A stretch of DNA of 64,000 nucleotides, taken from contig NGZR01000001.1 in the NCBI GenBank assembly GCA_002197995.1, positions 9,858,001-9,922,000 on the forward strand, given 5' to 3'. Positions 57,449-64,000 of this stretch are shown here, piece after piece (within the stretch, counting starts at the first letter, position 1; every line of letters starts with the position of its first letter). A program made the position numbers and the translations under genes. The DNA is from Gaeumannomyces sp. JS-464. Lineage: Eukaryota; Ascomycota; Sordariomycetes; Magnaporthales; Magnaporthaceae. The notes under the pieces were generated by a model. The model did no database searches and was not told the origin of the DNA. It was given only the letters and a program-made list of their open reading frames with translations.

Positions 57449-58514
57449 TCAGACCCGGTTGTCTTGAGAGTACCAGGAGCTGGTCGGGCGCGGACGCGGT
57501 CGGCTGACGACCGGGGCCGACGCCGGCTTGGGCTTGCTCTCACCCCTGATCTTGCCAGAGTAGATGACGGCCATGGCGTAGACCGCAATCATGACCTGGA
57601 ACGCCGCAGCAGCCCACTGCAGCCCCTCGAGCGCGAAGCCGCGGCTGACCACCCTCGACGTGGCCGCCGCCGCCGCCGACGGCACAGCACCATCAGCGTC
57701 CGGAGGAGAAGGAAGAGAGGCCAGCCCGTGGATGCCCCGGGTCGCGTACGCGAGCGCGGCGCCGGTCTGGGTGGTGGCGGCGGACGAGACGACGGCGGCG
57801 GCGGCGCTGAGCCAGACGAGGACGGCGAGGACGCGGCGCAGGAGCTCGCGGTGGCGCACGTGGCGGCACCAGATGGACAGCGCGGCCGTCAGCGCGAAGA
57901 GGGCCGTCGCGGGCGCCGAGAGCGGGGCCAGGATGCCGTCGGCCTGCAGGGCGCGCGCGGCCTGGAAGATCGGGGAGGCGGTCGTGTTGGTGAGGTTGCC
58001 GCCGGCGGGGGAGGGGAGGAAGGCGGTCGGGAGCTGGTCTGTGGGCAGGCCAACGGTGGGCTTGCAGATTGGGCTGGTGGAGGGGGCGCGGAGGCACATT
58101 CCTGTCGCGGGGAGTTGGTTAGCTTGGGAGGGATGGGATGGTATGGGAAGGTAGGATGAGAGAAATGGGGGGAGGGGTTTCCTTACCGAAGTAGCCGATC
58201 TGGACGGTAATCTCGTTTGTAGTGTTGATGTTCTCCGCCAGGGAGACAACAAACAAGTCAGGGGTGCGGGCTATATCAGTGACACAACCCGTGAGACAGA
58301 GACCTGTTTTTTTACAAGTTAAATAGTCAGCAATCATACACCTCGTATTCTGTAAGAGATAGAAAATCCTCCAGGAAAACGTACAGTAGAAGATAAGAGT
58401 TAAGCCAGGGAGAAAGTAGAGAAAAAAGAAGTCGAGAAGACCCAGCAGCGTCCTCTTTTTCAAGATACCGGATGTAGTCTTACGGAAGTTGAAAGGACTC
58501 TTGTCATTGGCCAT
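57449..58514 (-). CDS. FIG1: Fig1-domain protein (Ca2+ regulator / membrane fusion)
   Basis: Fig1 is a claudin-like four-TM protein of the low-affinity Ca2+ uptake system in mating fungi. Exons: 58514-58385, 58303-58187, 58101-57449; introns GTACGT...AACAG (81 nt) and GTAAGG...GACAG (85 nt), all in phase, 299 aa, no frame error. The first TM runs into the Fig1 motif LTLIFYCLCLTGCVTDIART. Then NITVQ-type EITVQIGYFGMCLRAPS carries the conserved GYFG-C around the second splice site. Further TMs are LSAPATALFALTAALSIW, RVLAVLVWLSAAAAVVSS and LQWAAAAFQVMIAVYAMAVI, ending in a basic Pro/Ser tail. Confidence 0.88.
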
Positions 58515-59149
58515 GATGATGAAAGTACTTGTTTTGGTCGATTGAGGAGGTTTTTGTTGGTGAATCGGGGTTCGGGCGCGGCCAGCGCGGTTCTGATGGC
58601 GGGTAGGATATGTGACTTGTGAATAAAAGCGATGCGAGTTAGAAAATATTTGAGAGAAAAAGAAGAGGAAAACAGGACGTCGAACGGTGGTTTTGAGGCC
58701 GAGTCTAGTAGGCAAAGAAATTTTGGATAATAAGCCACGATTCGCGCCTTTGTCATTTTTTGTTCAATCTGCAAAGAACCAAAACAATGGTCAAAAGTGA
58801 GGGTCTCACCAGAACAAAGGACATCCGGGACAGAGTCGCGAGGTATAGCGCAAAAAATAGCACAACGATAACGCGACGGCTCACATACCACTTGATTCCT
58901 ATCAAAGAATACTAGGCACGTAGAGTGTCATCACAAATGCAAGAGTCAAAAAGCCAATATTTCTTTGTACAGAAGGAGAGCGATGCAAAATGCGAGATGA
59001 TGTTGTTCCAATCATGGGGGTATCTACAGCTGTGCCAGCCGGGCTTCTAATTACTAATGATCGACAAAGAAAAGCATAGGTAGAGTCATTAAGTGGTATA
59101 TGGAAAATACACGCGGGCGCCCAGCACTCCTCCCTCTCTCGACACACTA
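58515..59149. other. spacer upstream of FIG1
   Basis: About 630 nt, AT-rich, no supported gene. Contains the FIG1 promoter and the 3' region of the poly-Asn protein gene. Confidence 0.4.
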
Positions 59150-60052
59150 TCAATACAAGGACGAGATGGACCTCCTGCCCCGGCTCTTGACCGAGGAGGG
59201 TGTCGAGCCCCGGCGGAACATGCTGCTTATATTGCGCCTCCTCCACCGCGGCGGCGGCGGCGGCGGCGCCGCTGTCGGCATGGGCGGCGGCGGCAGGCTG
59301 GTGGACGCCTGCATGTTGGACGGCGAGACGTCCTCGTCCGCCGCGCCGCCGCTGTTGCTCTCCTGCGCGGCCAGGATGGCCAGGCCCTGCGGGAAGCGCA
59401 GCGGCTTTGTGGGCGGCGCCAGCTGCTGCTGCTCGTCGTTGTCGTAATCGTCGTCGCCGCCGTTGCCGACGGACGCGACGCGGCTGGGCGGCTCGAACGA
59501 CTGAGAGTAGTTGGTGAGCGTGCGCTGCGGCAGGCCGAACGAGTACTCGGTGTCCTCTTCGACGGGCGCGATGGCGGTGCCCAGCGGCCGCACCTGGCCC
59601 GCTCGCGCCATGCCGGTGCGGCTGTACCAGCCCGCGTCCTTGCCGTTGGAGACGGGGGTCTGGGGCGAGTAGATGCTGGAGGACCAGGTGGTCTGCCGCG
59701 CCGGGGGCCGGAATTGCAGCCCGAATGCGACGTCGGGTTTAGGGGCGGGTGCGTTGATGTTGTTGGTGATGCTGGTGATGCTATTGTTGTTGTTGTTGTT
59801 GTTGTTGTTCAGGGATGACCATGCCTCCTCGTTCTTCCGAGCGCGTTCCCCTAAATAATAGTCTTCATCCCCGACGCTCGGTGGTGGCGACGCCGTCATG
59901 GGTGGTGAAGGGGGCAGCTCCGCGACGGCCGGCATGGGCCGCCCGCAGGCGTGGCACGGCTCGCCGGGTCGGGGAGGGGCGTGCAGCGTCGTGTCTGCTG
60001 CCGGCCCCGTCTCCTTCTTGGGCATGAGACTTCTCCGGAACCGGTCGAGCAT
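59150..60052 (-). CDS. Disordered hypothetical protein with poly-Asn tract
   Basis: Uninterrupted 300-aa single exon. It begins MLDRFRRSLMPKKETGPAAD, has one CxxC (PCHACGRPMP), a run of nine Asn encoded by an AAC/GTT microsatellite, and short aromatic patches (DVAFGLQFRPPARQTTWSSS, NYSQSFEPPSRVAS). The C-terminus is Pro-rich then basic (PPRWRRRNISSMFRRGSTPS), a possible phosphorylated or membrane-binding tail. No family is recognised. The long clean frame and ATG context support a real gene. Confidence 0.65.
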   Translation of the reverse strand: MLDRFRRSLMPKKETGPAADTTLHAPPRPGEPCHACGRPMPAVAELPPSPPMTASPPPSVGDEDYYLGERARKNEEAWSSLNNNNNNNNNSITSITNNINAPAPKPDVAFGLQFRPPARQTTWSSSIYSPQTPVSNGKDAGWYSRTGMARAGQVRPLGTAIAPVEEDTEYSFGLPQRTLTNYSQSFEPPSRVASVGNGGDDDYDNDEQQQLAPPTKPLRFPQGLAILAAQESNSGGAADEDVSPSNMQASTSLPPPPMPTAAPPPPPPRWRRRNISSMFRRGSTPSSVKSRGRRSISSLY

Positions 60053-63000
60053 GGCTTGTGGCGTGGTGTGGGTGGTGTGTGAAGGGCTGCTATTATTGGG
60101 TATCTCGAGGTTGGCGATGGAACAATGTTTGGATGAATTATGTCACAACGAACGAGAGCCAGTTTGTGCCAATTCTGGCAGGTATCGATTTGGTCTGCAA
60201 ACGGCGCCGATCGGTGAGCGGTGGCGGACTGCCAGCCATATGTATGTGCAAACACAACACGCATCAGCATCGTGAACAGCGTTTCGGGGTCCTGGCGGTG
60301 GCAGCAGGGTAGGGCGGCTGCGAGTCAAGATTCAGGGAGCGGTGATCCCGGCTTGCCGACCCTGGCGAAACCCTCAGATGCACCAGTTTTGTGGGGGTGG
60401 TCGTGCGAAGGCGGCTGTGGTTGGTGGCAGCACCCGCCGACTCTTGGCGCCGTCTTCTGGGGAGTGCTCCATGTCAGCCCTCTGCAAACAAAGCCGGGGC
60501 GGGCTGGTCCGGCAGGTGAAGGTTTACAAACAGCAGCCCAGATCTGGAAAGCTTCTTCGACCCGAAACTGGAGTCAAGTCTAGAACGTTGGTCGATCCAC
60601 TACTGAGGGGATCGGTTGGGTGATGGCTGCTGATTTGGGTCGAGTGCGACTGGAGATGGAAGAGATGCCCACCCCGGCCCAAGCGAGTGCAATCGCCAAC
60701 GCTGGGAGCACCCGGAATGCTTGGAGATTCCACCCGGAGCTTCCCTACGAGGCCATATGCATCCGTGCTGTTGCAAGATCGTTGTGATGTCTTCATCCAC
60801 CGAAGCAACTGTCGCCGCAACTCAATTGCCGCGGTGGTGGCCCGGCTTGAGTTCTGACGCGACGGCAGCGCAGTCTATTTTGGGATCAACGTCGGATCGC
60901 CTGCGGAACACGGCAGTCTGTGTGGTGTTCTTGGATGGATGATATTTAGGCCTTCTCGATCGGCTTTGGATGACGTGATCGCCAGCTTCTCATTGCATTT
61001 GCCTGCCTTCATACAGAGACGATGGGACGATGGGACGACGGCCCGACTTTTACCTCGAGAAGTATCGGCACAGGCTATTATTGGGCTCGTAGGATGTGCC
61101 GATGTTGAACCTTTTACCAGAAGGACCATAGGCACGGATATGCGCCGAGACAGCTGGCTACCTACCTCTAGGCACGATGGTTGGGCCAAGAGTTGCCAGT
61201 CTGCACTGTGGTGCTGTTCGCTCCCACCGCCAATGCCAAGGACTCCGTGCCAGAACCATATTCCAGAATGCGGCTTTGCGGCCTTGCGGGAAATTTCCCA
61301 GCCGGCCATGCATTTGGGATCAATTCTTTCTGGTAGAGGTCCGGCCGGGAGGCGAGCGGCTGCCCCATTTTGTGGGGGCCGGAGGAGGCGGATGTTGAAC
61401 AGGCAGGGAATAAAGATGAATCTATCGCCGCCCACCTGCTCCCCTGGAGAAAAGGGGCAGAGGGCCACTGCCTGGTGGAGAGTCTGGTGGCTCGTGCTCT
61501 CAGGGCCAAATGGGAGAGGAGGCTTTGGGATCCATCAAATGCATTTTTTCTCTTCCGGGGTTGCATCATGGGCATGGACAAACTTCGGCGCTGCCTTGGC
61601 TCAAAGCCTGCAAACGTTACCTCACCTTTGCACCAAGGGCCGTTTCCCGTCCACTGCCGACCTGCCAAGCGTGCGTGCCCGTCGAAAATATCGGACGGGT
61701 GTCAATTTGTGTGGCCAAAGGCAGCCAGCGCTGCATACGGAAACGGGACGGGCGCGATCCGAAGCTGTCAACAGCGGTGGCGTGGCGGTGCACGAGGAGC
61801 GCCTCGATGTTTGTCGTCACCGGAAGTGTCAGGCGCTGAAACTTGGCTCTATTTACATGCACTAGTGCCATTGTTTCGATACGAGATTGGCGATTCTACT
61901 CGACGCAAGATGCGCAGAAGCATTGAGCCGTGATCACGATCATTAATCTTGTTCCCGCCTCTGCCAGATCAAAGGTGCCAGAACCGATCGATCGATGGGG
62001 CCTGACTGGGGATTATCGAGGCGTCCCCGCCGAGAGATGGAGCGGGATTTTGTGCGAGAAGACAAGGGCAGCCGATCGACGAGAGAAGGCGGGAGGCAAG
62101 TCCTTGGGTGGGGCCCGGTAGTTGGGCAAAACAGGAGCAGGCAGCCAGCAATGCGAGTCCGACCGACGCGCGATCGGCATCGTGTGAGAGGCAGCCGGAA
62201 AGAAAGGGAGCAAGCAGACCGCAGCGTCAAGCGTCGACTGCACATGCGTCGTCCAGGGAAGCATCAAAGGCGATCAGGTCCGTCTGAGACGTGCTAGCAG
62301 GGGATGCGGCTGAAGAGGCCGGCGGCGCCAGGCGTGCCAGGGCTGCACTTGCAAGAGCGGGCCAATCAGCCGGGGGCCTCTAGCTCCACCCTTGCGACTC
62401 GCGGCGTGGGGTTGCGTCGCAGGTTGTGGTAGCCGGTGGTTCTTGCTCTGCAGACAGGGCGGTGGCGAGAGCCTCCTGTCTGCTCCACCGATGAAACCCC
62501 GGGAAACAGCCCGTGGTGTGTGCGTCCGCCCACTCTGCCCACTCTGCCCAGCCTGCCCCTCGCCCACAGACTGACAGACGCGATCCGCGATGGCGATACG
62601 AAGCAGCAGCCTGGCCGTCGCGGGCGGCGCGGCTGCAAGGGCCAGCCCGTCCCCACATCTCCTGATTGCCGCTCGCTTCCCAATAAACCCTTGCTCTCCT
62701 GTCTCTGCGAGTGTCGATCTGGTGGCCTCTGTCTGTTCCCTCTCTTTCTCTTTCTTCTCCCCTCATCATCTCTCCCACTGGCTTGTAATCCGCCTTTTGG
62801 GTCTTTTTGGGGGTTCAACGCTGCATCGTCAGATGTGGTGATAGGTTCATTCGTTTTTCTTTTTTGTTTCTTCGTTTCGCTTTCATTCACCCTCAGGGCT
62901 GGGCCCCTACCTATTGTTAGTTGTATTTTCCCTATCGACTTCACACCACTCCCCGGCGGATTTTTACCGTAATCACCACGACCCCAAGCGATTCCCTTCC

Positions 63001-63165
63001 CTGCGGGACAGTACTCGACGACGACACATCCGGAGCTGAATCTGGTCGGCAGTGGAGGACAGCCCATCTCATGTGGTTGGCACAGATATCCCGCCTCGAT
63101 TAAAGCGTGCTCGGACAGCTTGGGGCTCGACGACAACATCCAGAAACATCTTTACCGAGACGAAG
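60053..63165. other. 3.1-kb spacer ending in a CT-rich leader
   Basis: No supported gene. A pyrimidine-rich stretch at about 62690-62790 is typical of fungal promoters/5' leaders and probably belongs to the gene starting at 63166. Confidence 0.45.
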
Positions 63166-64000
63166 ATGGCACCCGCAAACATGGAGATGGACGCAAGCTT
63201 CAGGCTTCGGCGCGCCCGAACAGCAAGGGGCGTGAGGGACCTGGATCGCGATACGCTGCGCCGGAGACAGGTCCAGGACGCTCCGGAGTCGCCCTCGGAC
63301 GACGACGAGAAGGGCCCCAAGTCACCAGACTCGCCTGCCTCGCCTGGTTCACCAACGTCCTCCACGGCAGCGCCTCCCGAGGCGACGGCACCACCACCAC
63401 CCCTCCTGCGCGGGAGACGGGTCTGCCGCCGCCGCCTCCTCCGCCAGGGAACCAGACACCCCCTGCGTCTCCGCCTGCTCCGCCTGCTCCGGCCGTTCCG
63501 CCTCCGTCAACGAGCTCGACGACTAGCCGGCCTTCGAATCCTCCCGTCTCAACCGTCCCGCTCCCTACTCCGCCGTCACGGATTCCCCCTGTGCTGACGA
63601 TTAGCACACGCCCTGCCCGAGCTACCAACTCGCCGCCTCCTGCGCCACCTTCCGATAGGCTTCCGCCTGTTGTGCAGAACCCGGCCGATGTGTCAACCTC
63701 ACGGCCGTCTAACCCACCGGTTCAAACCGTCCCATTACCAGGATCGTCTACTTCCTCGCCAACTACCATGGTTGTTTCGGTCGTGCCAACTCCATCCCCT
63801 GACGCGGCTCCGGGAACGAGCCTCCCCTTCAGGGAGACCGCAATCGCGATTCAAACTGGCACCCCGTCGTCTGCGCCTGCGCCTGCGACGACTGCAGGGC
63901 CCCAGTCCCAGGTGGCGCCGACTCCGTCCGCCTCTGGTCGGCCGGTGACCTCGACTGTTGATTCTGGCGTTTCCGAGCCTCAGGGCACAGACAATGCCCT
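63166..64000 (+). CDS. Pro/Ser/Thr-rich protein, partial at the right edge
   Basis: The ATG at 63166 (MAPANMEMDASFRLRRART) opens an Arg-rich then acidic start, followed after a frame change near 63395 by a long extended region of Pro, Ser, Thr and Ala (for example ETGLPPPPPPPGNQTPPASP). It contains a near-exact repeat: SRPSNPPVSTVPLP at about 63515-63560 and SRPSNPPVQTVPLP at about 63700-63745. Such stalks are usual in O-glycosylated fungal wall sensors or adhesins, but no signal peptide is visible at this start and the rest lies outside the window. Confidence 0.45.

Overview
The window is nuclear DNA of a filamentous ascomycete (Pezizomycotina, most likely Sordariomycetes). The evidence is short introns (59 to about 170 nt) with GT...AG ends and CTAAC/CTGAC branch points, GC-rich coding DNA with AT-richer spacers, and a recognisable gene set: TIM17, DUG2, a RecQ helicase, a pho-4/PHO89-type phosphate symporter, FIG1, a GT90 glycosyltransferase and several F-box or 2EXR proteins. 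There is no operon structure. Genes lie on both strands, with CT-rich or homopolymer-rich spacers of up to about 3.7 kb.

Layout. 0.4-2.7 kb: Ser/Thr/Gly-rich wall-type protein. 3.3-4.0: DUF302-like protein. 4.1-5.9 (-): F-box protein. 6.7-9.6 (-): DUG2 (WD40 plus M20 peptidase; glutathione degradation). 9.8-10.3 (-): small unknown. 11.9-12.5: TIM17 (mitochondrial import). 12.9-14.4 (-): Thr-type asparaginase. 14.8-17.5: RecQ helicase. 19.2-21.3 (-): Na+/phosphate symporter, followed by a long upstream spacer with an A-tract array and CACGTG sites. 25-29.2: three poorly conserved genes, one crossed by a 30-G tract and one secreted and sequon-rich. 30.3-31.3: J-domain protein. 32.5-33.1 (-): 2EXR protein. 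34.3-35.0 (-): six-Cys small secreted protein. 35-38.2: no gene seen. 38.2-44: unknown protein, SnoaL-like protein, multi-TM protein, F-box/ankyrin protein. 44.5-46 (-): disordered protein with a helical C-terminus. 47.7-49.4: protein carrying an internal, divergent ubiquitin-like domain, flanked by two decayed tRNA-like sequences. 50-50.5: unknown. 51.1-54.1: secreted beta-propeller (lectin-like) protein convergent with a secreted FAD oxidoreductase. 55.2-57.2: GT90. 57.4-58.5 (-): FIG1. 59.2-60.1 (-): disordered poly-Asn protein. 63.2-64: Pro/Ser/Thr-rich protein cut by the window edge.

A window-wide feature matters for every gene call. Many otherwise convincing genes need a one-base frame change, and most of these changes behave as one missing base, often in a C or G run. 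For DUG2, RecQ, the phosphate symporter, the J-domain protein and the lectin-like protein, adding the inferred missing base(s) to the spliced exon length gives an exact multiple of three and restores family motifs. I therefore read most of these as assembly or sequencing indels rather than dead genes. A minority have the opposite sense, and the 42-44 kb gene also has an in-frame stop, so true pseudogenes are possible there. TIM17, FIG1 and the six-Cys secreted protein are intact across their introns.

The genes are mostly unlinked housekeeping or accessory functions. The most unusual single locus is the ubiquitin-like protein at 47.7-49.4 kb. I found no biosynthetic cluster, CRISPR array, intact transposase or reverse transcriptase.
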